Assembly: GCA_943370385.1 (NCBI GenBank) | Contig: CALRQT020000001.1 | Span: forward strand, 1 to 64,000 | Source: BAIKAL-G1 sp943370385 | GTDB lineage: Bacteria; Cyanobacteriota; Cyanobacteriia; PCC-6307; Cyanobiaceae | Length of the DNA: 64,000 nt | Reading direction: 5' to 3' | In this document: positions 17,941-30,197 of the stretch, one piece after another | How the letters are laid out: every line of letters begins with the position of its first letter | How positions within the stretch are numbered: the first letter of the stretch is position 1 | Notes under the pieces: generated by a model | What the model saw: only the letters and a program-made list of their open reading frames with translations | Database searches by the model: none | What the model was told of the DNA's origin: nothing | Translations under genes and position numbers: made by a program

Positions 17941-19158
17941 ATGGCGATCGTTTCCTCCGGCTCCGGCGCGGCCCGCTCCGGCCGGTCAAAACCTGGCGAC
18001 GCAGCCGCCCAGGCTGGCGCAGCGGCGGGTTCGGGGGCAGGCTCTTTGGCGCAGGCCTCCCGCCTGAAGCAGCGGTTGGTCGATCCAGCGCCCCTGCCCG
18101 GCGATGGCCTGCCCTTCAGCCCCGGCGATCCCACCAACCGAAGCCTCGGTGCCGAGGGCTCCGTTGGGGTCCCAGGTGCGGCCGCAGTTGAGGCGCCAAT
18201 CCTGCGGGAGGACAGCCTCAGGCCCCGGCGCCTGGCCGACTACATCGGCCAACGGGAGCTCAAACAGGTGCTGGGCATTGCCGTGGAGGCCACCCTGGCG
18301 CGTCAGGAGGCCCTCGACCACGTGCTGCTCTACGGCCCGCCGGGCCTGGGCAAAACCACCATGGCGTTGGTGCTGGCCGAAGAACTGGGGGTGCGCTGCC
18401 GCATCACCAGTGCGCCTGCCCTGGAGCGCCCCCGCGACATCGTTGGCCTGCTGATCAACCTCCAGCCCCAGGAACTCCTCTTCATCGACGAGATCCACCG
18501 CCTGAACCGGGTGGCTGAGGAGATCCTCTATCCCGCCATGGAGGATTTCCGCCTCGACCTCACCGTCGGCAAGGGCACCACCGCCCGCACCCGCAGCCTC
18601 GAGATCGCCCCCTTCACCCTGGTGGGCGCCACCACCCGGGCCGGCTCGCTCAGTTCACCCCTGCGTGATCGCTTTGGCCTGATCCAGCGGCTCGAGTTCT
18701 ACGGGCTGGAGGACCTCCAGGCGATCGTGGTGCGGGCCGCCGGGCTGTTGCAGGTGGACCTCGATGGCGCCGCCGCCCTTGAGGTGGCGCGCCGCTGCCG
18801 CGGCACCCCCCGGATTGCCAACCGCTTGTTGCGCCGGGTGCGCGATGTGGCGTCCGTGGGGGGCCATGGCCGCATCGGCGCCGCCCTGGTGGATCAGGCC
18901 CTCAGCCTGCACCGGGTTGATGGCCGCGGCCTCGATGCCAGCGACCGGCGCCTGTTAACCCTGCTGCAGGAGGGGTACGGCGGCGGCCCCGTGGGCCTTG
19001 ACACCCTGGCCGCTGCTCTGGGCGAGGATTCCGCCACCCTGGAGGCGGTGGTGGAGCCATTCCTCTTGCAACAGGGCCTGCTGCAACGCACGCCCCGGGG
19101 CCGGGTGATCACGGAGGCCGGCCGCGCCCACCTGGCCCTGGGCGAGGAAGCGGCGTGA
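17941..19158 (+). CDS. ruvB: Holliday junction branch migration helicase RuvB
   Basis: AAA+ motor that, with RuvA, drives Holliday junction branch migration. Seen: LRPRRLADYIGQRELKQVL, Walker A LLYGPPGLGKTTMALVLAEE, Walker B LLFIDEIHRLNRVAEEILY, sensor 1 LVGATTRAGSLSSPLRDRFG, the arginine-finger region GTPRIANRLLRRVRD, and a C-terminal winged helix QRTPRGRVITEAG. 405 residues, with a low-complexity N-terminal extension of about 85 residues before the core, longer than E. coli RuvB; such extensions occur in picocyanobacteria. It overlaps the TPR gene by 4 nt. Confidence 0.96.
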   Translation: MAIVSSGSGAARSGRSKPGDAAAQAGAAAGSGAGSLAQASRLKQRLVDPAPLPGDGLPFSPGDPTNRSLGAEGSVGVPGAAAVEAPILREDSLRPRRLADYIGQRELKQVLGIAVEATLARQEALDHVLLYGPPGLGKTTMALVLAEELGVRCRITSAPALERPRDIVGLLINLQPQELLFIDEIHRLNRVAEEILYPAMEDFRLDLTVGKGTTARTRSLEIAPFTLVGATTRAGSLSSPLRDRFGLIQRLEFYGLEDLQAIVVRAAGLLQVDLDGAAALEVARRCRGTPRIANRLLRRVRDVASVGGHGRIGAALVDQALSLHRVDGRGLDASDRRLLTLLQEGYGGGPVGLDTLAAALGEDSATLEAVVEPFLLQQGLLQRTPRGRVITEAGRAHLALGEEAA

Positions 19159-19901
19159 TCGCCTCCCTGCTGGCGGTGGTGTTGGCGGTTCAGCTGAGCT
19201 TGCCCCAGCTGTTTGACCAGGCCCTCACGGCAAGCCGAGACGGCCGCTTTGGCGATGCCCTGCCCCTCTGGGACCAGGTGCTGGAAGTAGCGCCCGGTGA
19301 TGCGGCCGCCTGGAGCAACCGCGGCAACGTGGCCCTGGCCCTGGGCGACCCCCAGGCCGCCATCGCCAACCAGGGCCGGGCGATCGCCCTCGATCCAGGC
19401 CAGGCCGATCCCCACCTCAACCGTGGCACTGCCGAAGAGTCCCTGGGCCAGTGGGACGCCGCCGAGGCCGATTACCGCTGGATCCTGGAGCGCGATCCCG
19501 CCGAGGCCTCCGCCCTCTACAACCTTGGCAACGTGCAGGGCTCCCGCGGCGACTGGCCGGCGGCCCGGGCCAGCTTCACGGCGGCGGCCGATGCCCGGCC
19601 CAGCTTTGCCATGGCCCGCTCCAGTGCCGCCCTGGCCGCCTTCCAGCTGGGTGACCTGGAGGAGGCCGAACGGCAACTGCGCAACCTGATCCGCCGCTAT
19701 CCCCTCTTCGCCGATGCCCGGGCTGGCCTCACGGCTTTGCTGTGGCAACGGGGCGCTGCCGGTGAGGCGGAGAGCCACTGGGCGGCGGCCTCCGGGCTCG
19801 ATCCCCGCTACCGCCAGCCAGAATGGTTGTCCGAGATCCGGCGCTGGCCTCCGGAGCCGGTGCATGCCCTCGAGAACTTCCTCGCCCTGGCCAGCCGATG
19901 A
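19155..19901 (+). CDS. Tetratricopeptide-repeat protein, probably exported
   Basis: 248 residues. The start MIASLLAVVLAVQLSLPQLF looks like an uncleaved or short signal segment. Four or five TPR units follow, for example AAWSNRGNVALALGDPQAAI, DPHLNRGTAEESLGQWDAA, SALYNLGNVQGSRGDWPAA and ARSSAALAAFQLGDLEEAE. It is a protein-protein scaffold, partner unknown; similar TPR proteins support photosystem or envelope assembly in cyanobacteria, but nothing here specifies which. Its GTG start overlaps the ruvB stop and its stop overlaps the next ATG. Confidence 0.85.
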   Translation: MIASLLAVVLAVQLSLPQLFDQALTASRDGRFGDALPLWDQVLEVAPGDAAAWSNRGNVALALGDPQAAIANQGRAIALDPGQADPHLNRGTAEESLGQWDAAEADYRWILERDPAEASALYNLGNVQGSRGDWPAARASFTAAADARPSFAMARSSAALAAFQLGDLEEAERQLRNLIRRYPLFADARAGLTALLWQRGAAGEAESHWAAASGLDPRYRQPEWLSEIRRWPPEPVHALENFLALASR

Positions 19902-21196
19902 ACTCCGCCGCCCAGGCCCAGCCCCAGACCAGCCCCCAGGATCTCCACCAGGGGCCTAGCCCGGGGCCCGGCCTCGCCGGCAACGAGCTTTGGCACACGT
20001 TTGGCCTAGAAGCCGCCCTGGCGGCGGCCCTGCCCGATTTGATCGCCCTGCGGCGCCACCTGCACGCCCACCCGGAACTGAGCGGCCAGGAACAGCAGAC
20101 CGCTGCCCTGGTTGCCGGCGAGCTGCGTGCCCTGGGCTGGCGGGTGCGCGAGGCGGTGGGACGCACGGGGGTGTTGGCCGAATTAGGGCCCGAGGGCCCG
20201 GGAGTTCCGCTGGTCGCCCTACGGGTGGACATGGATGCCCTGCCGGTGGAGGAGCGCACGGGCGTCGCCTGGGCCTCCATCCGCCAGGGCCTGATGCATG
20301 CCTGCGGCCATGACCTGCACAGCGCCGTGGGCCTGGGGGTGGCGCGCTTGCTGGCGCCCCTGGCGGCCCAGCTCAGCGGCCGAATCCGGCTGCTGTTCCA
20401 GCCGGCGGAGGAAACGGCCGAAGGGGCGGCCTGGATGGTCGCCGATGGGGCCATGGAGGGGGTGGACGCCCTCTTTGGCCTGCACGTGTTTCCGAGCCTG
20501 GCGGTGGGCTCGATTGGTGTGCGCACCGGCAGCCTCACCGCTGCCGCCGGCGAGCTGGAGGTGGAGGTGCTGGGCGAGGGCGGCCATGGCGCCCGGCCCC
20601 ACCAGTCCACCGATGCGATCTGGATTGCGGCCCGGGTGGTGAGCGGCCTGCAGGAGGCGATCAGCCGCCGCCTTGATGCCCTGCATCCGGTGGTGGTCAG
20701 TTTTGGCCGGATCGAGGGCGGCAAGGCCTACAACGTCATCGCCGACCACGTGCGCCTGCTGGGCACGGTGCGCTGCCTCGATCTGGAGGTGCATGCCCGC
20801 CTGCCCGCCTGGATAGAGGACACGGTGCAGGCCCTCTGCCAGGGCCACGGCGGCGAGGCCCGGGTGCGCTACCGCTGCATCGCCCCGCCGGTGAAGAACG
20901 ATGGCCCCCTCACCCAGCTGCTCGCCGAGGCGGCCACCCACCTGCTGGGCCGGGATCAGGTGATCTGGTTGGAGCAGCCCTCGCTCGGCGCTGAAGATTT
21001 TGCCCAGCTGCAGGGGGATACCCCTGCCACCATGTTCCGGCTCGGGGTGGCGGGCCCCAACGGCTGCACGCCCCTGCACAGCAACAGCTTCGATCCCGAT
21101 GAGGGGGCCCTGGCGGTGGGGGTGAAGGTGTTGGCCCTGAGCCTGTTGCGCTGGATCGGCCGGCAGGTCCCTGCCGGCGAGGGGCCCCAGCCATGA
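19898..21196 (+). CDS. M20D family amidohydrolase / N-acyl-amino-acid hydrolase-like peptidase
   Basis: 432 residues. Metal-dependent hydrolase of N-acyl or amide bonds. Seen: LRRHLHAHPELSGQEQQTA at the start of the catalytic domain, VALRVDMDALPVEERTG, GLMHACGHDLHSAVGLGVA, LLFQPAEETAEGAAWMV, and the dimerisation domain with GGHGARPHQSTDAIW. The end PLHSNSFDPDEGALAVGVKV is typical. Substrate unknown: the family includes IAA-amino acid hydrolases, N-acetyl-diaminopimelate deacetylases and hippurate hydrolases. The ATG at 19898 overlaps the TPR stop by 4 nt, and its own stop overlaps the next small gene. Confidence 0.9.
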   Translation: MNSAAQAQPQTSPQDLHQGPSPGPGLAGNELWHTFGLEAALAAALPDLIALRRHLHAHPELSGQEQQTAALVAGELRALGWRVREAVGRTGVLAELGPEGPGVPLVALRVDMDALPVEERTGVAWASIRQGLMHACGHDLHSAVGLGVARLLAPLAAQLSGRIRLLFQPAEETAEGAAWMVADGAMEGVDALFGLHVFPSLAVGSIGVRTGSLTAAAGELEVEVLGEGGHGARPHQSTDAIWIAARVVSGLQEAISRRLDALHPVVVSFGRIEGGKAYNVIADHVRLLGTVRCLDLEVHARLPAWIEDTVQALCQGHGGEARVRYRCIAPPVKNDGPLTQLLAEAATHLLGRDQVIWLEQPSLGAEDFAQLQGDTPATMFRLGVAGPNGCTPLHSNSFDPDEGALAVGVKVLALSLLRWIGRQVPAGEGPQP

Positions 21197-21417
21197 GCGG
21201 CCCGAAGGGCTTGAGCCGGGGCCTGCTGGCCCTGTCCTCGCCGCTGCTGATTCTGTTGGCCCTGGTGGCCCTGCTGCTGCGCCAGGGCCCTGATCGCTGG
21301 CAGGTCCTGCCCGCGTTGCTGATCGCCGTCGGGCTGCTGAGCCATAGCGCCCTCTCCCGCCTCCGTCGCCGCCGGGCACTCCTGGCCGCCCTGCGCCAAC
21401 CGGGTCCGCCCGCCTGA
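21193..21417 (+). CDS. Small two-helix membrane protein (possibly DUF3188)
   Basis: 74 residues. Two hydrophobic helices, LLALSSPLLILLALVALLLR (about 11-30) and WQVLPALLIAVGLLSHSA (about 36-53), are joined by a short polar loop. A strongly basic C-terminal segment RLRRRRALLAALRQ suggests a cytoplasmic tail. Size and pattern fit the cyanobacterial DUF3188 family; that name is from memory. Its start overlaps the hydrolase stop by ATGA, so it is co-translated, but its role is unknown. Confidence 0.7.
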   Translation: MSGPKGLSRGLLALSSPLLILLALVALLLRQGPDRWQVLPALLIAVGLLSHSALSRLRRRRALLAALRQPGPPA

Positions 21418-21488
21418 GCCCACGGGCCTGGCCCCCTTGGGCCTGACGGTCGAAACGCCACCGGCCCTGGGCTGCCTACCCTGAAGCC

Positions 21489-22088
21489 ATGACCCTGGAC
21501 CAGCGGCGCGAGGCCATCCTTTCGGGAGATCCCAGCCGGGCCATGCCGGCCCTGGCCGGCCTGCGGCAGTTGCCGCCCGACCAGGCGGTGCCCCTGCTGT
21601 TGCTGGGCTTGCAGCAAAGCGCCTTCATGGTTCGCTCCCTGAGCTGCGCCGGATTGGGAGTCAAGCCCAACGAAGCCGGTTGGCAGGCCCTGGTGGCCGC
21701 CTTGGAGAGCGATGAGGACGCCAATGTGCGGGCTGAGGCCGCCAATGCCCTGGTGAGCCATTCGCTGCAGCGGGCCTGGCCCTTGCTGCTGAAGGCCTTT
21801 GAGCGCAACCCGGAGTGGCTGGTGCGCTGCAGCATCCTGTCGGCCGTGGCGGAGCATCCCGAGATGGAGCCCGCCGACCTGCTCGAACTGGCCCAGCTGG
21901 CCCAGGCCGACGGCGATGGCACGGTGCGGGCCGGCGCGGCCGAGATCCTGGGACGCCTGGTGCGCCAGGGGGGCCAGGGGCAACCGCCAGCCCCCTGGGC
22001 GATCGAGGCCCGAGGCGCCCTGGCGGCCCTGCAGCAGGACAGCGACCACCGGGTCGTGGCGGCAGCCCTCAATGGGCTGCAGGGCTAG
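21489..22088 (+). CDS. HEAT-repeat protein (PBS lyase-like HEAT repeats)
   Basis: 199 residues, all-helical, with HEAT-like units: ALAGLRQLPPDQAVPLLLLG, then AFMVRSLSCAGLG, DANVRAEAANALVSH, WLVRCSILSAVAEHP, TVRAGAAEILGRLV and HRVVAAALNGLQ. HEAT proteins of this size occur in cyanobacteria as phycobilin lyase-like or NblB-like proteins. No chromophore-related residue can be assigned here, so function stays open. It lies 71 nt after the small membrane protein and just before the thiC riboswitch. Confidence 0.82.
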   Translation: MTLDQRREAILSGDPSRAMPALAGLRQLPPDQAVPLLLLGLQQSAFMVRSLSCAGLGVKPNEAGWQALVAALESDEDANVRAEAANALVSHSLQRAWPLLLKAFERNPEWLVRCSILSAVAEHPEMEPADLLELAQLAQADGDGTVRAGAAEILGRLVRQGGQGQPPAPWAIEARGALAALQQDSDHRVVAAALNGLQG

Positions 22089-22152
22089 GGCCCATTCAGC
22101 CAGGCCCAATCGACCAGGCCCGTTTCGGCCTTGCTAGGTTTCGAAAGTCACT

Positions 22153-22258
22153 AGGGGTGCCCAGACAGCGTTGATTCAGCCCAGCTGATTCAGCAGCCGT
22201 CCCACGGGCTGAGATCACACCCTCCGAACCTGATCCGGGTCATGCCGGCGCAGGGAAG
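22153..22258 (+). promoter_or_regulatory. TPP riboswitch (THI element) controlling thiC
   Basis: The conserved THI-box segments are present in order: aggggtgcc at the 5' stem, gggctgagatcacaccctc, gaacctgatccgggtcatgc, and cggcgcagggaagtgaga closing the structure. The apical stem (ttcagcccagctgattcagc) is variable, as usual. The element ends about 66 nt before the thiC ATG. Thiamine pyrophosphate binding represses thiC in bacteria. The expression platform may be the gccggtttggccggt hairpin just downstream. Confidence 0.95.
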
Positions 22259-22324
22259 TGAGATGAACTCAGGCTGGGCGTCCCTTGCCGGTTTGGCCGG
22301 TACCTATCCATCGCCAGTTCTGTT

Positions 22325-23698
22325 ATGCGTAGCGCCTGGATCGAGAAGCGTCGCGGTTCTGCCAATTTTTCCCAGCTGCACTTCGCCCGCCAGGGTGTGG
22401 TGACTGAGGAAATGGCCTTTGTGGCCAAGCGGGAGAACCTGCCTGAGTCGCTGGTGATGGAGGAGGTGGCCCGGGGGCGGATGATTATCCCCGCCAACAT
22501 CAACCACACCAACCTCGAGCCGATGGCGATCGGTATCGCTTCGCGTTGCAAGGTGAATGCCAACATCGGCGCCTCACCCAACGCCAGCGATATCAACGAG
22601 GAACTGGCCAAGCTTGAGCTGGCGGTGAAGTATGGCGCCGACACGGTGATGGACCTGTCCACCGGCGGCGTCAACCTCGATGAGGTGCGCACGGCGATCA
22701 TCAACGCCTCGCCGGTGCCGATCGGCACGGTGCCCGTGTATCAGGCCCTTGAAAGTGTGCATGGCTCGATTGAGCGGCTGTCGGAAGACGACTTCCTACA
22801 CATCATCGAAAAGCATTGCCAGCAAGGGGTGGATTATCAAACGATCCACGCCGGCCTGCTGATCGAACACCTGCCCAAGGTGAAAGGTCGCCTCACCGGG
22901 ATTGTGAGCCGTGGCGGCGGCATCCTGGCCCAATGGATGCTCTATCACCACAAGCAAAATCCCCTCTACACCCGTTTCGACGACATCTGCGAGATCTTCA
23001 AGCGCTACGACTGCACCTTCTCCCTGGGCGATTCCCTGCGTCCCGGCTGCCTGCATGACGCCTCCGATGAGGCCCAGCTGGCCGAACTCAAGACCCTGGG
23101 TGACCTCACCCGCCGCGCCTGGAAGCACGACATCCAGGTGATGGTGGAAGGTCCCGGCCACGTGCCGATGGACCAGATCGAATTCAACGTGCGCAAACAG
23201 ATGGAGGAGTGCAGCGAGGCGCCCTTCTATGTGCTCGGTCCCCTGGTGACCGACATCGCCCCCGGCTACGACCACATCACCAGCGCCATCGGCGCCGCCA
23301 TGGCCGGCTGGTATGGCACGGCCATGCTCTGCTACGTCACCCCCAAGGAACACCTGGGCCTGCCCAATCCGGAAGATGTGCGCAACGGCCTGATCGCCTA
23401 CAAGATCGCCGCCCACGCCGCCGACATCGCCCGCCATCGCCCCGGCGCCCGCGACCGCGACGATGAACTGAGCCGCGCCCGCTACGCCTTCGACTGGAAC
23501 AAACAATTTGATCTTTCGCTCGATCCCGAACGGGCCCGCGAATACCACGACGAAACCCTGCCCGCCGATATCTACAAGCAGGCCGAGTTCTGCTCCATGT
23601 GTGGTCCCAAGCATTGCCCGATGCAAACCAAGATCACCGACGAGGACCTGGCGGGCCTGGAGCAGGTGCTGGCGGAGCAGCAGGCGGTGAAGGCTTAG
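22325..23698 (+). CDS. thiC: Phosphomethylpyrimidine synthase ThiC
   Basis: Radical-SAM enzyme turning aminoimidazole ribotide into hydroxymethylpyrimidine phosphate for thiamine. 457 residues. Seen: MRSAWIEKRRGSANFSQLHF start, IIPANINHTNLEPMAIG, GADTVMDLSTGGVNLDEVR, FSLGDSLRPGCLHDASDEAQ, VMVEGPGHVPMDQIEFNV, and the non-canonical C-terminal 4Fe-4S motif CSMCGPKHC. It lacks the long N-terminal extension of enterobacterial and plant ThiC. It is preceded by a TPP riboswitch and followed by a terminator. Confidence 0.97.
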   Translation: MRSAWIEKRRGSANFSQLHFARQGVVTEEMAFVAKRENLPESLVMEEVARGRMIIPANINHTNLEPMAIGIASRCKVNANIGASPNASDINEELAKLELAVKYGADTVMDLSTGGVNLDEVRTAIINASPVPIGTVPVYQALESVHGSIERLSEDDFLHIIEKHCQQGVDYQTIHAGLLIEHLPKVKGRLTGIVSRGGGILAQWMLYHHKQNPLYTRFDDICEIFKRYDCTFSLGDSLRPGCLHDASDEAQLAELKTLGDLTRRAWKHDIQVMVEGPGHVPMDQIEFNVRKQMEECSEAPFYVLGPLVTDIAPGYDHITSAIGAAMAGWYGTAMLCYVTPKEHLGLPNPEDVRNGLIAYKIAAHAADIARHRPGARDRDDELSRARYAFDWNKQFDLSLDPERAREYHDETLPADIYKQAEFCSMCGPKHCPMQTKITDEDLAGLEQVLAEQQAVKA

Positions 23699-23754
23699 GG
23701 GCTATGGGCTGGATCATCTGACCGTTGATTGAAGCCTCATCGCAATAGCATTGA

Positions 23755-23785
23755 AGCCACAGCGTTATGGCGCTGTGGCTTTTTT
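23755..23785 (+). terminator. Rho-independent terminator of thiC
   Basis: Perfect 10-bp stem agccacagcg/cgctgtggct with a short loop, followed by a T run, about 55 nt after the thiC stop. Confidence 0.9.
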
Positions 23786-23852
23786 GTTGGCCAAGATTGG
23801 TCAGCTAAAGCGCGACCTCATACTGCCGATAGGGCCTGATCAACAGACCATC

Positions 23853-23877
23853 AAAAGCCCCGCTGTTAGGCGGGGCT
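23853..23877 (-). terminator. Rho-independent terminator of tkt (minus strand)
   Basis: Read on the minus strand, agccccgcc-taaca-gcggggct is followed by tttt. It lies about 85 nt beyond the tkt stop, facing the thiC terminator. Confidence 0.8.
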
Positions 23878-23961
23878 AAGGGTGGATCAGGGATCAACTT
23901 TGTTTGGGTTGACCCCAATGGCCATGGCTGGAATGGGTTAACCCATTCCAGCAAAACTGAA

Positions 23962-25968
<2,007 letters not shown>

Positions 25969-26032
25969 GGTGACGGGCGGGGTAGGGAAGGGCGATCGGC
26001 CGGCGAAGGCACGGGCAGGGGGTGAACCCGGC

Positions 26033-27280
26033 TCAGCTGATTCGACGGAAGGCGAGGCAGACGTTGTGGCCTCCAAACCCGAAGGAATTGGACAACACCA
26101 CGTTCAGTGTCTGTTCCCGGGCCTGGTTGGGAACGACATCCAGATCACATGCCGGATCGGGATTTTGGTAATTGATCGTAGGCGGCACCAGGTTGTGGCC
26201 TATGGCCAGCACCGCTGCCACCGCCTCGATGCCGCCGCTGCCCCCCAGGAGGTGGCCGGTCATCGACTTGGTGGAGCTCACCGGGATCTGGTAAGCCCGC
26301 GCGCCAAGGGCCGACTTGATCGCTGCGGTTTCGTTGCTGTCGTTGGCCTGGGTGCTGGTGCCGTGGGCGTTGACGTAGTCAACGGCTGCGGCCTCGATCC
26401 GGGCATCGGCCAGGGCCAAGCGCATGGCCTCGGCGCCGCCGATTCCCCCCGGGCTGGGGGAGGTGATGTGGTGGGCATCGCAGGTCATGCCGTAGCCCAC
26501 CACCTCAGCCAGGATCTCGGCGCCGCGGGCGCGGGCGTGCTCCAGGCTTTCCAGCACGAGCACGCCGGCCCCTTCGCCGATCACGAAGCCATTGCGCTCC
26601 GCATCAAAGGGACGGCTGGCCGTGGCCGGGTCGTCATTGCGGAAGGAGAGGGCCTTGGCGCTGGCAAAGCCGGCCACCCCCAAGGGGGTGATCGCCGATT
26701 CGGCGCCGCCGCAGACCATGGCATCGGCCAGGCCCATCTGGATCAGGCGGTAGGCATCGCCGATGGCATTGGAGCCGGCGGCGCAGGCCGTGGCCACGGC
26801 GGAACTGGGCCCCTTGGCACCTAGGGCGATCGCCGTCAGGCCCGTGGCCATGTTCGGGATCATCATCGGCACACAGAAGGGGCTGACCCGATCCGGACCC
26901 CGTTCGGCCAGCACATGGGCCTGGGTTTCCATCATCAGCAGCCCGCCCACGCCGGAACCGATCGCCGTACCGATCCGGTTGGCGTTGCTGGCATCGATCG
27001 GGAGGCCGGCATGGGCCACGGCCTGCTTGGCCGCCACCACAGCGAACTGGCAAAAGCGATCCCAGCGCTTGGCTTCCTTCGGTTCAATGGAGCCGCTCGG
27101 GTCAAAGCCCTTCACTTCCGCCGCGAAGCGGCAGGCATGGCGCGCTGCATCGAACAGGGTGATCGGCGCCACCCCGTTTTTGCCGGTGCTGAGACCTTCC
27201 CAATAGGTGGGAACGTCATTGCCGATCGGTGTAACCGCGCCCAGGCCCGTGACCACGACGCGGTGGAGACCCTCCACCAT
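26033..27280 (-). CDS. fabF: 3-oxoacyl-[acyl-carrier-protein] synthase II (KAS II)
   Basis: Condenses malonyl-ACP with acyl-ACP in fatty acid elongation. 415 residues. The Cys-His-His triad is seen in VATACAAGSNAIGDAYRLIQ, DYVNAHGTSTQANDSNET and KSMTGHLLGGSGGIEAVAAV. The N-terminal VVVTGLGAVTPIGNDV and the C-terminal NSFGFGGHNVCLAF are standard. It lies 8 nt downstream of acpP on the same strand, the common bacterial acpP-fabF pair. Confidence 0.97.
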   Translation of the reverse strand: MVEGLHRVVVTGLGAVTPIGNDVPTYWEGLSTGKNGVAPITLFDAARHACRFAAEVKGFDPSGSIEPKEAKRWDRFCQFAVVAAKQAVAHAGLPIDASNANRIGTAIGSGVGGLLMMETQAHVLAERGPDRVSPFCVPMMIPNMATGLTAIALGAKGPSSAVATACAAGSNAIGDAYRLIQMGLADAMVCGGAESAITPLGVAGFASAKALSFRNDDPATASRPFDAERNGFVIGEGAGVLVLESLEHARARGAEILAEVVGYGMTCDAHHITSPSPGGIGGAEAMRLALADARIEAAAVDYVNAHGTSTQANDSNETAAIKSALGARAYQIPVSSTKSMTGHLLGGSGGIEAVAAVLAIGHNLVPPTINYQNPDPACDLDVVPNQAREQTLNVVLSNSFGFGGHNVCLAFRRIS

Positions 27281-27288
27281 CCGGATCC

Positions 27289-27531
27289 TCAGGCCTGCTT
27301 GTCCAGGATGTACTTGACGGCGTCACCGACGGTGGTGATGCCTTCGGCGGCCTCGTCGGGGATTTCGATGTCGAAGGCCTCTTCCAGGGCCATCACCAGC
27401 TCGACGGTGTCGAGGGAGTCGGCACCCAGATCGTTCTGGAAATTGGATTCGGGCTTGACCTCGGCGGCATCAACGCTGAGCTGCTCGGCAACGATCGAGC
27501 GCACTTTCTCGAGGATGGCTTCCTGGGACAT
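27289..27531 (-). CDS. acpP: Acyl carrier protein
   Basis: 80-residue acidic four-helix protein carrying acyl chains on 4'-phosphopantetheine. The attachment serine is in FQNDLGADSLDTVELVMALE, followed by FDIEIPDEAAEGITTVGDAV. The ATG at 27531 gives MSQEAILEKVRSIVAEQ; the longer open frame is spurious. First gene of acpP-fabF-tkt and divergent from psaC. Confidence 0.97.
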   Translation of the reverse strand: MSQEAILEKVRSIVAEQLSVDAAEVKPESNFQNDLGADSLDTVELVMALEEAFDIEIPDEAAEGITTVGDAVKYILDKQA

Positions 27532-27835
27532 GGCCACGGTGTGGGAGGGCCGCATCCTACGGGTCGGCCTGGTGGGCCTCTTTTGGCCCGGATGGGGGCA
27601 GGGCCGCCCGGGCTGTCGTTGGGGCGACCCGGTAGTGCTGTTTGTCTCGATTCTCCCTATCCAGGTTCCTGGAGCGGGCCCCCGGCCCATGGCTTTGGGA
27701 TTGGCCCCGATCGGCCCCCTGAACGGCTGGGCTTCGGCTTCGTATGAACAAGGGTGACGGCCGGCGGCCTCGCCCGGGACCAGGCCGGATCCCTTGGGTA
27801 CGTTGGGCACCACGCCGTTTGCTTCCGGCCCGGGC
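27532..27835 (+). other. Divergent intergenic region between acpP and psaC
   Basis: About 300 nt without a credible gene. It must hold the acpP and psaC promoters. I see no clear -35/-10 pair or paired regulator half-sites. The open frames crossing it are G/P-rich and have no family features. Confidence 0.6.
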
Positions 27836-28081
27836 ATGTCCCATTCCGTCAAGATCTACGACACCTGCATTGGCTGCACCCAGTGTGTGCGCGCCTGCCC
27901 TCTCGATGTGCTCGAGATGGTTCCCTGGGATGGCTGTAAAGCCGGCCAGATCGCTTCCTCGCCCCGCACCGAAGACTGCGTCGGTTGCAAGCGCTGTGAA
28001 ACGGCTTGCCCCACCGACTTCCTGTCCATCCGCGTTTACCTCGGCGACGAAACCAGTCGTTCCATGGGCCTGTCCTACTAA
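27836..28081 (+). CDS. psaC: Photosystem I iron-sulfur center subunit PsaC
   Basis: Stromal PSI subunit carrying the terminal FA and FB 4Fe-4S clusters that reduce ferredoxin. 81 residues, the fixed family length. Both cluster motifs are visible: CIGCTQCVRACP and CVGCKRCETACP, with the end VYLGDETSRSMGLSY. The ATG at 27836 (MSHSVKIYDT) is the universal start; 14 in-frame residues upstream are not part of PsaC. It is followed by its own terminator and then glmS. Confidence 0.99.
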   Translation: MSHSVKIYDTCIGCTQCVRACPLDVLEMVPWDGCKAGQIASSPRTEDCVGCKRCETACPTDFLSIRVYLGDETSRSMGLSY

Positions 28082-28107
28082 CAGTCCACCCACTCGACAT
28101 AAGCTCA

Positions 28108-28132
28108 AGCCCGGCCCAGGCCGGGCTTTTTT
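28108..28132 (+). terminator. Rho-independent terminator of psaC
   Basis: Perfect 9-bp stem agcccggcc/ggccgggct with a 2-nt loop and a T run, between psaC and glmS. Confidence 0.9.
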
Positions 28133-28149
28133 GTGCCTTCACGATCGGT

Positions 28150-30114
<1,965 letters not shown>

Positions 30115-30197
30115 GGCCATCTGGCCAGGCGCGTGCCCAGATCCATTGGCAGGGCCCAGGGTCCCCCGGGCCGTTTGGGCCGAGTGGGCTGGTCGGT

